Assembly: GCA_964457925.1 (NCBI GenBank)
Contig: CAYWGH010000019.1
Span: 62,001 to 126,000, forward strand
DNA length: 64,000 nt
Direction: 5' to 3'
Source of the DNA: Coneutiohabitans sp964457925
GTDB lineage: Bacteria > Zhuqueibacterota > Zhuqueibacteria > Zhuqueibacterales > Zhuqueibacteraceae
Below the pieces are notes generated by a model. It did not search any database. It was not told the origin of the DNA and was given only the letters and a program-made list of their open reading frames with translations. Below are positions 27,654-37,400 of this stretch, piece after piece. How positions within the stretch are numbered: the stretch's first letter is position 1; each line of letters starts with the position of its first letter. The position numbers were made by a program, and so were the translations under genes.

Positions 27654-29093
27654 ATGTCCCTTGAGCTTTGGGTCGTCGGAATTTACATGTTCGTGTGCAT
27701 TGCCATCGGCGTACTCGCTTCGCGCAAAGTACTCGTCTCGCGTGAGGATTATTGGGTCGCGGGTCGCCGCATCGGCACGTGGGTGAACGCCATGGCCATC
27801 ATGGCCACACTCGCCAGCGGCGGTTCGATCATCGGGGTGATGGGATTGGCCTACAAAAACGGCATTCCGTATGCGCTCGCCTTGTTCGCCGGCGCTGTGC
27901 TCGGTTTTCCGCTCGCCTCAATTCTCGTTGCCAAGCCGTTGCGCAATTTTGGCAAATTCACCATCACGGATTTTCTGGTGTTCCGCTATCCGCATGCGAT
28001 TGTGCGCTATCTGGTGCCAATTTTAATCGTCGTCAGCTTCACGGTGTACATCATTGCGCAAATGAAAGCTGCGGGCATCACGGCAAACGTTTTGCTTGGC
28101 ATCTCGTACAACGAGGCCGTGACCTGGATGACGATCGTTTTCATCCTGTACGTTTCCATCGGCGGCATGCTCGCCGTGACATGGACGGATGTGGTGCAGG
28201 GTATGCTCATGCTTGCCGTCGTTCTTATCACCGCGGCAATAATGGTCGGCCGCGCCGACCCGCCGCTGATGATTATGGAACAGGCGACTCTCGCTGCGCC
28301 CATGCTCGGTGAAGCCGCCAATCAATCGGTGGCGAGTTACTTGGGTTCTTTCGTTATTTGGGCGGCCGCGATTCCCGTGATTCCGCACATCGTCATGCGC
28401 GTCTTTACCGCGAAAGATGCGGCCGGTGCACGCCTCTCGCTCAACCTGGCCATGGTTGCGTACAGCGTGATGATACTCGCGGCCGTGCTTGCCATCGTGC
28501 CGGTGGGCAAAATGCACTTTCCGGAGCTGCAAGACGCGGACACGATTTTTTTGGAAGTGATGAAGCAGGAATTCCCGCCGCTGATTCGCGGGCTGGCGGT
28601 CGCAGCGGTGATGGCGGCAGTGATGTCAACCACCGATGCGCTTTTGCTCGCGTGCAGCTCGGCGCTGGCGCATGATTTATTCGGAGAGATATTGACAAGG
28701 CGCTTCACCCCAAAAGTTGTGAGTTGGTTTTCCGCCGGTTTCGCGTGGGCCATCGGCTTGCTCGCGATGTCCTTTGCCTATTCGCCGCCGAAACTGATCA
28801 CCGCATTTTATTCGGCGGCGATCGGCCTGCTCAGCGCCGGTTTGTTTGTTCCCGTCATTGCCGGTTTGTGGTGGAAAAAAGCGAATCTCGCCGGCGGCGT
28901 CGCCTCGCTGCTGGCGGGCAGCGCAGTTTATTTGATCGTGCAATTCATGCCCGGCGCCCCGCCGTTCTCTGCAATTTTATTTGCCCTGCCGGCCAGCGCG
29001 CTGGCCATGGTGATTTTTAGCCGCATTGGACCAGGCAACAACGCTGAAATGATCACGGCGATTTCCAAGCTGCATCAATCCGAAAACATTTGA
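27654..29093 (+). CDS. Sodium:solute symporter (SSS family)
   Basis: 479 aa with about 13 hydrophobic segments, the size and layout of SSS transporters. The start region LWVVGIYMFVCIAIGVLASRKV then EDYWVAGRRIGTWVNAMAIMATLASGGSIIGVMGLAYKNG is the family signature (the Y-x-x-AGR and sodium-site region), and KFTITDFLVFRYP follows. The Na+ co-transported substrate cannot be read; relatives move amino acids, carboxylates and pantothenate. A DUF3311-like partner gene lies upstream and a threonine-dehydratase-type gene 15 bases downstream, so an amino acid is plausible. Confidence 0.85.
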   Translation: MSLELWVVGIYMFVCIAIGVLASRKVLVSREDYWVAGRRIGTWVNAMAIMATLASGGSIIGVMGLAYKNGIPYALALFAGAVLGFPLASILVAKPLRNFGKFTITDFLVFRYPHAIVRYLVPILIVVSFTVYIIAQMKAAGITANVLLGISYNEAVTWMTIVFILYVSIGGMLAVTWTDVVQGMLMLAVVLITAAIMVGRADPPLMIMEQATLAAPMLGEAANQSVASYLGSFVIWAAAIPVIPHIVMRVFTAKDAAGARLSLNLAMVAYSVMILAAVLAIVPVGKMHFPELQDADTIFLEVMKQEFPPLIRGLAVAAVMAAVMSTTDALLLACSSALAHDLFGEILTRRFTPKVVSWFSAGFAWAIGLLAMSFAYSPPKLITAFYSAAIGLLSAGLFVPVIAGLWWKKANLAGGVASLLAGSAVYLIVQFMPGAPPFSAILFALPASALAMVIFSRIGPGNNAEMITAISKLHQSENI

Positions 29094-29097
29094 ACCT

Positions 29098-29111
29098 GGA
29101 GAAAATAATTG
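29098..29111 (+). promoter_or_regulatory. Ribosome binding site that supports a TTG start
   Basis: GGAG at 29098-29101, 7 bases, then TTG at 29109-29111. No ATG or GTG in this frame is better placed, and the protein family begins at this point. Confidence 0.6.
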
Positions 29112-30089
29112 CATACGATTACCCTTGTCGATGTCTTCAAAGCCCGCCAAACGATTGCGCCTTTCCTCAAACCAACGCCGCTTTATTTTTATCACGGCTT
29201 GAGTCAGTTGCTCGCAGCGCCCACATACATCAAGCATGAAAATCATCAGCCGGTTGGCGCGTTTAAAGTGCGCGGAGGGGTGAATTTGATTTGCAATCTT
29301 TCACCCGAAGAAAAACAGCGCGGCGTCATGACGGCCAGCACCGGCAATCACGGCCAGTCCATCGCTTACGCCGCGCGCCTGTTCGGCGTTCGCGCCACGA
29401 TCATGGTGCCCGAAGGCGCGAACCCTGTCAAAGTCGAAGCGATTCGCGCCCTCGGTGCGGAGATTGTCTTTCATGGCCGGGATTTCGATGAAGCGCGAGT
29501 ATATGCCGAAGAACAAGCGCGCACAACCGGCAGCCGTTTCGTCAGCTCCGGAGATGAGCCGTGCTTGATTTCGGGCGTCGGCACTTATGCGCTCGAAATT
29601 CTTGAAGCCTCGCCGGAAATCGAAACCATCATCGTGCCGGTGGGCGGAGGCAGCGGCGTTGCAGGATGTTGTATCGCTGCAAAAGCGATTCATCCCAAAA
29701 TTCGTGTTATCGGTGTGCAGGCGGAAAAGGCGCCCGCGGCTTATCTCTCGTGGAAATCCCGCAAAAGGGTGGAGGCCCAAATGGCAACCTTCGCCGAAGG
29801 CCTGGCCACGCGTGTGCCGTTCGATCTGCCGCAGGCCATCATGCGTGAATTGCTTGATGATTTCGTCCTGGTGAGTGATGATGAAATCCGCGCGGCCATG
29901 CGTTTGTTGATCGAGCACACACGCAATTTGCCTGAAGCTGCGGGCGCCGCGTCCTTGGCTGCCGCTTTGAAGTTGAAAGGAAGTCTCGCCGGCAAACCGG
30001 TCACTCTGGTGCTGAGCGGCGGCAATATCACACTGAAGCAATTGCAAGGTGTGCTGGCGGCTTCAGATCATTTTGCAACCGAATCGTAA
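29109..30089 (+). CDS. Threonine dehydratase / serine racemase-type PLP enzyme
   Basis: 326 aa, starting at TTG with a good GGAG upstream; the length matches catabolic threonine ammonia-lyase and serine racemase, without the C-terminal ACT regulatory domain of biosynthetic IlvA. The PLP lysine is Lys53 in GAFKVRGG, the substrate loop reads TASTGNHGQSIAYAA, and the phosphate-binding glycine loop is VPVGGGSGVAG. Expected reaction: deamination of threonine or serine to the 2-oxoacid and ammonia, or serine racemisation. It follows the symporter by 15 bases and is probably co-transcribed. A tandem-repeat array begins 4 bases after its stop. Confidence 0.85.
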   Translation: MHTITLVDVFKARQTIAPFLKPTPLYFYHGLSQLLAAPTYIKHENHQPVGAFKVRGGVNLICNLSPEEKQRGVMTASTGNHGQSIAYAARLFGVRATIMVPEGANPVKVEAIRALGAEIVFHGRDFDEARVYAEEQARTTGSRFVSSGDEPCLISGVGTYALEILEASPEIETIIVPVGGGSGVAGCCIAAKAIHPKIRVIGVQAEKAPAAYLSWKSRKRVEAQMATFAEGLATRVPFDLPQAIMRELLDDFVLVSDDEIRAAMRLLIEHTRNLPEAAGAASLAAALKLKGSLAGKPVTLVLSGGNITLKQLQGVLAASDHFATES

Positions 30090-30093
30090 TGTT

Positions 30094-30380
30094 TGATGAA
30101 CTTGTCGAATCACAATGGATGATGAGCTTGTCGAATCATGACGGATGATGAGCTTNNNNNNNNNNNNNNNNNNNNNNNNNNNNNNNNNNNNNNNNNNNNN
30201 NNNNNNNNNNNNNNNNNNNNNNNNNNNNNNNNNNNNNNNNNNNNNNNNNNNNNNNTGAGCTTGTCGAATCATGACGGATGATGAGCTTGTCGAATCACAA
30301 TGGATGATGAACTTGTCGGATCACAATGGATGATGAACTTGTCGGATCACAATGGATGATGAGCTTGTCGAATCATGACG
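30094..30380. repeat. 26-bp tandem repeat array interrupted by an assembly gap
   Basis: Units of TGATGARCTTGTCGRATCAYRAYGGA repeat head to tail, with two complete units before the gap (from 30094 and 30120), a part unit running into it, and a part unit plus three full units and a final partial unit after it. The last unit supplies the ATG at 30375 of the MBL gene. Units differ by linked changes (cacaat or catgac; gaa or gga), as expected for an array that expands and contracts. Confidence 0.9.
30156..30255. other. Assembly gap of 100 N
   Basis: Exactly 100 N, a conventional placeholder for unknown length, inside the 26-bp array. The true number of repeat units is unknown. Confidence 0.98.
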
Positions 30381-31133
30381 ATCCTGAAAGAATTCCGGCC
30401 CGGGCTGTGGCTCACCGAGCTTCATCTCGATGATTTCGACGTGCGCGGCGCAGTGATTGTTGGAGAGAAAGGTATAGTGGTTTGGGACAGCCTTTCGCAT
30501 CCGCGCGACATGCAGCCGGTTCGGGCCTTGCTCGCGCAACACGATTGGCAGCTTGTTTACAGTCATGCCGATTGGGATCACGTGTGGGGAACGGCCGGCC
30601 TTTTTTATCAAAATAAAGCCATTACAGCGCACAAGCATTGTTTGGCGCGCTTTTCGAATGAAGTTCCGGTTGAGTTGCAGCAGAAGCAGGCTAACGAGTC
30701 CGGCAAGTGGAATGAAGTCGTTCTCGTGCCGCCGACACAAGTCTTTGAAAACAGACTTACAATTTTCTTAGGCGGCGTGACACTGCATTTGTATCATCTC
30801 CCCGGACATACCCACGATTGCATTGTCGGTTTCATTCCAGAATGGGGCGTGTTACTCGCGGGCGACACCGTTGAAACCCCGCTGCCCGTGATCAATCCCG
30901 GCAGCCCGCTTGACGATTGGGTTGCGGCGTTGCAGAAGTGGGCAAACGATGCTCGCGTCAAACACGTCATTCCCGCGCACGGCAAGATCGGCGGGCGCGA
31001 GTTGATTCTGCAGAACTTGAACTATCTGCAAAATTTAAGGAATTGTGCCTCCATCGAACTACCCGAAAATATGGATGATTTCTATCGTGAGACCCACCGG
31101 GAGAATCTGCGCTTGATGCAAGGTCTTGGGTAG
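30375..31133 (+). CDS. Metallo-beta-lactamase-fold hydrolase
   Basis: 252 aa. Metal-binding motifs of the MBL fold are in order: SHADWDH (from residue 64; here the usual H-x-H-x-D-H has Asp at the second His position, as in a known subgroup), LPGHTHD, LAGDTVE and PAHGKIGG. Such proteins are soluble hydrolases of thioesters, lactones or phosphoesters, and the substrate is unknown. The start codon lies in the last unit of the 26-bp tandem array and no normal ribosome binding site precedes it, so array changes could affect translation. Confidence 0.8.
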   Translation: MTILKEFRPGLWLTELHLDDFDVRGAVIVGEKGIVVWDSLSHPRDMQPVRALLAQHDWQLVYSHADWDHVWGTAGLFYQNKAITAHKHCLARFSNEVPVELQQKQANESGKWNEVVLVPPTQVFENRLTIFLGGVTLHLYHLPGHTHDCIVGFIPEWGVLLAGDTVETPLPVINPGSPLDDWVAALQKWANDARVKHVIPAHGKIGGRELILQNLNYLQNLRNCASIELPENMDDFYRETHRENLRLMQGLG

Positions 31134-31277
31134 CTCTGTCAAGAATGATTTGGTTGGAATAAACACAGCAGAACTTTTGGTTTGAACCTCTTCTGTCCAA
31201 GGCCCCTTGCGAGTGTTGATGGAGGGCTTTACAGCTTCACAGCCCATTTGCCCCCTACTTTTCCTGCCTATGTCACT

Positions 31278-31305
31278 TGACATTCGCACAAAAGCTATTA
31301 TATTC
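31278..31305 (+). promoter_or_regulatory. Possible sigma70-type promoter
   Basis: TTGACA (31278-31283), 16 bases, TATATT (31300-31305). Well-matched boxes, but more than 300 bases before the remnant and the kinase gene, so it would imply a long leader. Confidence 0.35.
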
Positions 31306-31444
31306 TGCGCCATTCCAACACGGTTAAAGACCATTCCCACCGATACTTATAAGGCTTGCTAGGCTAGCGGCTGATCATTCATAAGAGAAGTAGCACAAAA
31401 GGCGAATACTCAAGATATATTAACTTGACTATCTCAGATTCACT

Positions 31445-31507
31445 GCAGAGAGGCGGAGTTCGCTGGGAATTCTAATAAATCGTACTCTGCGGTCTCCGCG
31501 CCACTGC
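31445..31507. repeat. Imperfect TGCG-rich inverted repeat
   Basis: Arms 31445-31463 and 31489-31507 pair at 14 of 19 positions around a 25-base AT-rich loop. The ACTCTGCGGTCTCCGCG style resembles dispersed noncoding repeats seen in many environmental genomes. Confidence 0.35.
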
Positions 31508-31622
31508 GTTGATTTTTGGAATGTGACATAGTCGAGTTAAGACAACCTCCCGGTCGCATTTACCAGAGCGCGTCAAGTTTCTATTTACGAACTGGGTTTT
31601 AGGGGAGAATTACGGTCGCAGC

Positions 31623-31733
31623 ATGGACAACCAACGAACATATACCGGCCAGACTATTTCCCATTATCGCATCGCCGAAGCGCTCAGCCAAGCGGTAATT
31701 TCCCCCGCCGGCCAAATTTTTGGATGGGAGTGA
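31623..31733 (+). pseudogene. Remnant of a Ser/Thr kinase N-terminus
   Basis: A 36-codon frame, MDNQRTYTGQTISHYRIAEAL..., ends at TGA. GQTISHYRI matches GQTVSHYKI at the start of the following kinase, and the frame then diverges. This looks like the 5' stub of a second kinase gene, left after a deletion or recombination between two neighbouring copies. Its 3' end overlaps the possible upstream TTG start (31720) of the intact kinase. Confidence 0.5.
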
Positions 31734-31740
31734 GTCTTCC

Positions 31741-33954
31741 GTGATTGGTCAAACAGTATCCCATTATAAAATCCTCGAGAAACTCGGTCAGGGCGGCATG
31801 GGCGTCGTGTACAAAGCCCATGACACCAAACTCAATCGCACCGTCGCGCTGAAGTTTCTTCCACCGGATTTGACGCGCGAGCAAGAGGCCATTGATCGCT
31901 TCATCAACGAAGCACAGGCCGCTTCGAGCCTTGATCACGCCAACATTTGCACGATTTATGAGATCAATGAAACGGCCGAAGGCCAATTGTACATCGCCAT
32001 GGCCGGCTATGACGGGGAGACGTTGCAAGAAAAGATTGCAAGGGGCAAGTTGCAGGTGGCAGAGGCGATTGATATTGCTACACAAATCGCGCGTGGCTTG
32101 GAACGCGCGCACGAAGCCGGCATTGTTCATCGTGACCTCAAGCCGTCGAATCTCATCATCACGACGCGGGGAGAAGTCAAAATTATCGATTTCGGTTTGG
32201 CCAAACTGGCCGGGCAAATACACTTTACCCAAACCGGCAACCTCTCCGGCACCGTGGCGTATATGTCGCCGGAACAAGTGCAGGGCAAGCCGATTGATCA
32301 TCGCACGGATATTTGGTCGCTTGGCGTCGTGCTCTATGAGATGCTCACCGGCACATTGCCGTTTCAAGGCGAGGGCGATCACGCGGTGATTTTCTCCCTT
32401 GTCAACGAAGAGCCGCGCTTCATCACTTCTTTGCGGCCGGAAACGCCGGCGCTGTTGGCTCAACTCGTGCACAAGGCATTGCAAAAGAACCCTGCCGCTC
32501 GCCACCAAACCATGGCGGAAGTGATTCGCGATCTCGCTCGCCTCCTCGACCAAGCCGCAGCATCAACTGAAAAAAGCATTCCCGCCATCGTGGTGCTGCC
32601 CTTTGCGGATTTGAGTCCGCAAAAGGATCAAGAGTATTTTTGTGACGGCATCACCGAAGAACTCGTCAACGCCCTGTCGAAGATCGAAGGCTGGCGCGTG
32701 GTTTCGCGCACTTCGTCTTTTGCCTTTAAGGGCAAAGAGCAGGATATTCGCGCCGTCGGCCAAAAGCTCAATGTCAGCCATGCCTTGGAAGGAAGCGTGC
32801 GCAAAGCAGGCAACCGGCTGCGCCTTTCCGCACAGCTCACCAGCGTCGAAGATGGCTTTCAGCTCTGGTCGGGGACTTATGATCGCGAGCTGGGTGACGT
32901 GTTTGCCATTCAAGATGACATTGCCGGCGCGATTGTCGACAAGCTGAAAATGAAGCTGGCCGGCGATCAGCAAGCGCATCTCATCAAGCGCTACACGGAA
33001 AACCTCGCCGCGTATAATTTGTATTTGCAGGCGCGTTTTTATTTGAACAAGCGCACCGAGCCGGGCTTGCGGAAGAGCATCACGTTTTGCGAGCAGGCGA
33101 TTAGCCTGGAGCCGGGTTATGCGCTGGCGTATGCCGGTTTGGCCGACAGTTATATTCTGCTCTGTTTTCAAGGCTTTCTGCCGCCGCAAGAGGCGATGCC
33201 CAAAGCCAAAGCCGCGGTGGAGCAGGCTCTGGCAATTGATGAAACTTTGGCCGAAGCGCACACGTCGCTCGGTTGCATTCGCGCCATTTACGAGCACGAT
33301 TGGGCCGGTTCGGAGAAAGAATTCCTGCGGGCATTGGCGCTGAATCCAAATCATTCCATGACGCGCTATTGGTACGCGCTGTGGTATCTGCTGCTCACCG
33401 GGCAATTTGAGGCCGCTTTGGCTGAAACACAAAAGGCGCTGGAGTTCGATCCGCTCTCGCTGGTGATCAACACCGGCCGCGGTTGGCAATTCTACCTGGC
33501 CGGACAGCATGATCGCGCGCTGGAGGCGATTCAGCAAACGTTGGAGATGGACAAGGATTACGTTTTTGCGCGCGATCTCTTGGGCCAGATTTACGCGCAG
33601 CGCGGCAGGTACGAAGAAGCGATTGCCGAACTCAAAGAAGTCGTCGCGCTTTCCAACCGCCGCACGTTGAGCCTTGCCGCTTTGGGACATGTCTATGCAG
33701 TCGCCGGCAGAATTGACGAAGCAAAACAGCTACTCGAAGAATTGCTGGCGCTTGCACAACAAAAATATGTTTCGTCGTATGACGTCGCCCTGATCTATGC
33801 CGGCCTGGCGGAGAATGAGCGGGCATTGGAATGGCTGGAAAAAGCTTATGCCGAGCACAACTGCTGGCTGGGATTTCTCAACATCGAGCCGCGCTTTCAA
33901 ACGCTGCAGGAAGACGCAAGGTTTGCTGCGCTGTTGAAGAAGGTGGGACTGTGA
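31741..33954 (+). CDS. Ser/Thr protein kinase with TolB-like and TPR domains
   Basis: 737 aa from GTG 31741, preceded by GGGAGTGAG; a TTG at 31720 is also in frame. Kinase domain first: glycine loop GQGGMGVVYKA, Lys38 in VALKFL, catalytic HRDLKPSN with Asp132, DFG with Asp150, and SPEQVQGKPIDHRTDIWSLG. After about residue 280 comes a TolB-N/FlgO-like segment (VVLPFADLSPQKDQEYFCDGITEEL...VSRTSSFAFKGK), also found in adenylate cyclases of this style, then TPR repeats to the end. No transmembrane helix is evident, so it is probably cytoplasmic. This architecture is common in Acidobacteria and FCB genomes. Substrates unknown. Confidence 0.85.
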   Translation: MIGQTVSHYKILEKLGQGGMGVVYKAHDTKLNRTVALKFLPPDLTREQEAIDRFINEAQAASSLDHANICTIYEINETAEGQLYIAMAGYDGETLQEKIARGKLQVAEAIDIATQIARGLERAHEAGIVHRDLKPSNLIITTRGEVKIIDFGLAKLAGQIHFTQTGNLSGTVAYMSPEQVQGKPIDHRTDIWSLGVVLYEMLTGTLPFQGEGDHAVIFSLVNEEPRFITSLRPETPALLAQLVHKALQKNPAARHQTMAEVIRDLARLLDQAAASTEKSIPAIVVLPFADLSPQKDQEYFCDGITEELVNALSKIEGWRVVSRTSSFAFKGKEQDIRAVGQKLNVSHALEGSVRKAGNRLRLSAQLTSVEDGFQLWSGTYDRELGDVFAIQDDIAGAIVDKLKMKLAGDQQAHLIKRYTENLAAYNLYLQARFYLNKRTEPGLRKSITFCEQAISLEPGYALAYAGLADSYILLCFQGFLPPQEAMPKAKAAVEQALAIDETLAEAHTSLGCIRAIYEHDWAGSEKEFLRALALNPNHSMTRYWYALWYLLLTGQFEAALAETQKALEFDPLSLVINTGRGWQFYLAGQHDRALEAIQQTLEMDKDYVFARDLLGQIYAQRGRYEEAIAELKEVVALSNRRTLSLAALGHVYAVAGRIDEAKQLLEELLALAQQKYVSSYDVALIYAGLAENERALEWLEKAYAEHNCWLGFLNIEPRFQTLQEDARFAALLKKVGL

Positions 33955-34025
33955 ATGGAAAAGGGTAGATTTTTATATTGTCCAGTCTTCAATTCTAAGA
34001 TTAGGGGCTTTTGCAAAATCAGAGG

Positions 34026-34229
34026 TCATGATTGCGCTTCCGCTCTTTCCTGCGCTCGAATCTTTTGCCCGAGCGACGAAATTTCATCAAAGGCCGGATC
34101 GTTTTCGAATACGCCAATGATCTTCTGCCACCAAGGTTTTTGGCTATTCTTGGGAAGTTGAGCTTTGAGAAAATTGAGCTCGCGCTCGATGACTTCGATG
34201 CGCTGTTCCAAGGTCAGGCTGTTTTCCAT
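34026..34229 (-). CDS. Small antitoxin-like protein without a visible toxin
   Basis: 67 aa from the ATG at 34229, which has AGGAG 7 bases upstream on this strand; the frame extends upstream but the ribosome binding site decides the start. MENSLTLEQRIEVIERELNF is a short helix, and WWQKIIGVFENDPAFDEISSLGQKIR resembles the C-terminal toxin-binding part of small antitoxins that pair with PIN-domain toxins. No PIN gene follows on this strand; the next 70 bases hold nothing, then the kinase gene ends on the opposite strand. Possibly an orphan left after toxin loss. Confidence 0.6.
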   Translation of the reverse strand: MENSLTLEQRIEVIERELNFLKAQLPKNSQKPWWQKIIGVFENDPAFDEISSLGQKIRAQERAEAQS

Positions 34230-34473
34230 TTGAGTTCTCCTAGCTATTTCGTTTTTAAATATACTAAAGTTCGATTCGAAAATCAAGAAAGGTGTCATCG
34301 TGGAGGTAACACATATCAGCGCACTTCACGACTTCGAATTATGGATAGGTACGCAAAGCAGTGAAGGAGTTGAGGCGATGGAGGGCGTGTGAGAAGGACA
34401 ATTCAAATCAAGCAAATGCGTTCAAGCGCCGGCTATTAGCTCTCATCTCGCGCGGAATACAAAGGAGTTATTG

Positions 34474-37400
34474 ATGAAACTTTGCCTGAGAATTTGGATC
34501 ATACTGTTGCTCAATTTGACTGCCAGTCTGTACGCACAAGGCCAGGCGGTTAAATTCGAGCACATCGGACCGGAGCATGGGCTTTCGCAAAGCTCGGTGT
34601 ATTGCATCCTGCAAGATCGGCAAGGATTCATGTGGTTTGGCACGGACGGCGGGTTGAACAAATATGACGGCTACAACTTTACCGTCTACAGGCACGATCC
34701 CAAGAATCCCTATAGTTTGAGTAACGTCACAGTCATGTCGCTTTATGAAGATCGTTCCGGAGTGCTTTGGATTGGCACTTATGGGGGCCTCAATAAGTTC
34801 GATCGGGAAAAAGAGGCATTTATCAGTTATCAACGCGACCCCAAGAACCCGAATAGTCTGAGTGGCGCTTTTGTTTTATCTCTCGCGGAAGATCACACTG
34901 GCGCGCTCTGGGTCGGCACCAATAGGGGGCTTAATAAGTTCAATCGGGAAACGGAAACCTTTACCTGCTATCAACACGATCCTAAGAACCCGAATAGTCT
35001 GAGTGAAAACAGAGTGAGGACGCTTTATGTAGACCGTGCCGGCGTTTTATGGATTGGCATAGTTGGCGGCGGCCTCAATAAGTTTGATCCGGAGAAGCAG
35101 ATTTTCACTCGTTATCAACATGACCCCGGAAACCCCAACAGCTTGAGTGACAATTTTGTTTGGTCAATCCATGAAGACCACGCCGGAGTGTTTTGGATCG
35201 GCACACAGGGCGGTCTCAATAGATTTGATCGGGAAAAAGAAACCTTTACCCGTTATCAGCATGACCCCAAGAATCCCAATAGTCTGAGCGAGGATGAGAT
35301 CCTGTCATTCTATGAAGACCGCGCCGGGATGCTCTGGATTGGCACAGATGGCGGCGGACTCAACAGGTTTGACCGTGAAAGACAGATCTTTACTCGCTAT
35401 GGGTACGACCCCAAGAACCCCAACAGCTTGCGTACCAATAGAATCAGGTCGCTTTACGAAGACCGTGCCGGAGTACTTTGGATCAGTGTAGATGGTGCGG
35501 GTCTTAATAAACTCGATCGAGCAAAAGAAAAATTCACTCATTATCAACGCTTGCCCGAGAACCCCAATAGCTTGAGTAACAATAGAGTCAAGTCACTTTA
35601 TGAAGACCGCGCTGGAGTGCTTTGGATCGGTACGGATTGGGGTCTCAATAGATTTGACCGGGAGAAAGAAAGATTCACTCACTATCAACATGACCCCGGA
35701 AACCCCAATGGCCTGAGCGAGAACAGAGTCCGGCCACTCGCTGAAGACCGCGCCGGGATGATCTGGATTGGCACAAATTCCGGTGGACTCAATAAGTTTG
35801 ACCCGGAGAAAGAGATCTTTACCCATCTTAAACATGATCCCCAAAAACTCAATAGTCTTAGTGACAACGTTGTCTGGTCACTTCTTGCTGACCGTGCCGG
35901 TACCCTCTGGGTTGGCACTTATGTCGGAGGTCTCAATAGGCTTGATCGTGAAACAGAGACCTTTACGCGGTATCAATACGACCCCGATAATCCCAATAGC
36001 TTGAATGACACTATTGTCAGGTCAATCTATGAAGATCGCGCCGGCATGCTATGGATTGGCACTGATGGTGGATTCAATAAGTTTGATCGCGCCGAGGGGA
36101 CCTTTACCCGCTATAAACACGACCCTCAGAATCCCAATAGCGTGAGTTCCAACAGAGTCAGGCCATTTCATGAAGATCGCAATGGCATGCTCTGGATTGG
36201 CACATGGGGGGGAGGCCTCAACAAGTTTCATCGGGAAAAAGAGATTTTTACGCGGTACAATGTGCGAGATGGACTGCCGGATGACGTCATTTACGGAATT
36301 CTGGAGGATGATCACGGAAATCTTTGGATCAGTACCAATAACGGGTTGTCAAAATTCAATCCTCAAACGAAGCAATTCAGAAACTATGATGCCGGTGATG
36401 GGCTGCAGAGCAATGAGTTTAGCGGTAGCGCCTATCATAAAAGCCACAGAACCGGTGAGATGTTCTTCGGCGGCGTTAACGGGTTTAATATTTTTCACCC
36501 CGACAGCCTCCGGGATAACGCCTACATTCCGCCGGTGGTTTTCACCTCTTTCAAACGCTACAATACGGAGGAAGCGCAGGGTGAAGTCATCATCGAGAAA
36601 GGCATCTCGACAAGAGCGGCGCTAACGCTTTCGTACAAGGACAACATTCTCGCGTTTGAGTTTGCAGCCCTGAATTATCGCAGCGCATTCAAGAATCAAT
36701 ATGCCTACAAGCTCGAAGGCTTCAACGACAATTGGATTCACCTCGGCACCAAGCGCGACGTCACTTTCACCAATCTCGATCCGGGCGAATACACGCTGCG
36801 TGTCAAAGGCTCCAACAATGACGGCGTTTGGAACGAAGAAGGCGCTTCGCTGAAAATCACCATCACCCCGCCGTGGTGGAAGACCTGGTGGGCGTATGGA
36901 TTCTATGGTCTTTGCATATTAAGTCTGCTTTACGGAATCCGGCGTTTCGAACTTCGTCACAAAACGCGAGAGCTGGCACGCGAGCGGCAGGTGTCTGAAC
37001 GCTTGCGAAGAGTTGATAAACTCAAAGACGAATTTCTCGCCAATACCTCGCATGAATTGCGCACGCCGCTCAATGGCATTCTTGGCCTCACCGAATCTAT
37101 TGTCGATACGTTTGAAAAAGTTCCGCCGGCAAAAACGCACGCTAATCTCGGCATGATCATCGCCTCCGGCAGGCGCCTGGCCAGTTTGGTCAACGATATT
37201 CTCGATTTCTCCAAACTGAAGCGAGAGGATTTAGCGCTGCAGAAGAAAGCCATCGATATGCGCGTGCTCGCGGATCTGGTTCTGAAATTCAGCGAGCCGC
37301 TGTTGGCCGGCAAAAACCTTTTGTTGAAAAACGCAATCGCCAACGATATTGCAGCCGTTGAAGGCGATGAAAACCGCTTGCAGCAAATCCTGCACAATCT

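Larger units (their letters stand above)
31134..31740. other. Long intergenic region with a promoter-like site, a palindrome and a kinase remnant
   Basis: No intact gene. It contains a sigma70-like promoter (31278-31305), an imperfect TGCG-rich inverted repeat (31445-31507) and a short open frame resembling the N-terminus of the kinase encoded next (31623-31733). The final 10-15 bases contain GGGAGTGAG, a likely ribosome binding site for the kinase gene. Confidence 0.6.

Noticed and set aside
30094..30380. Repeat array considered as a CRISPR
   Set aside because: Units are contiguous with no unique spacers, and no cas genes are near.
32563..33690. 375-codon minus-strand open frame
   Set aside because: Opposite the TolB/TPR part of the Ser/Thr kinase; no recognisable protein features.
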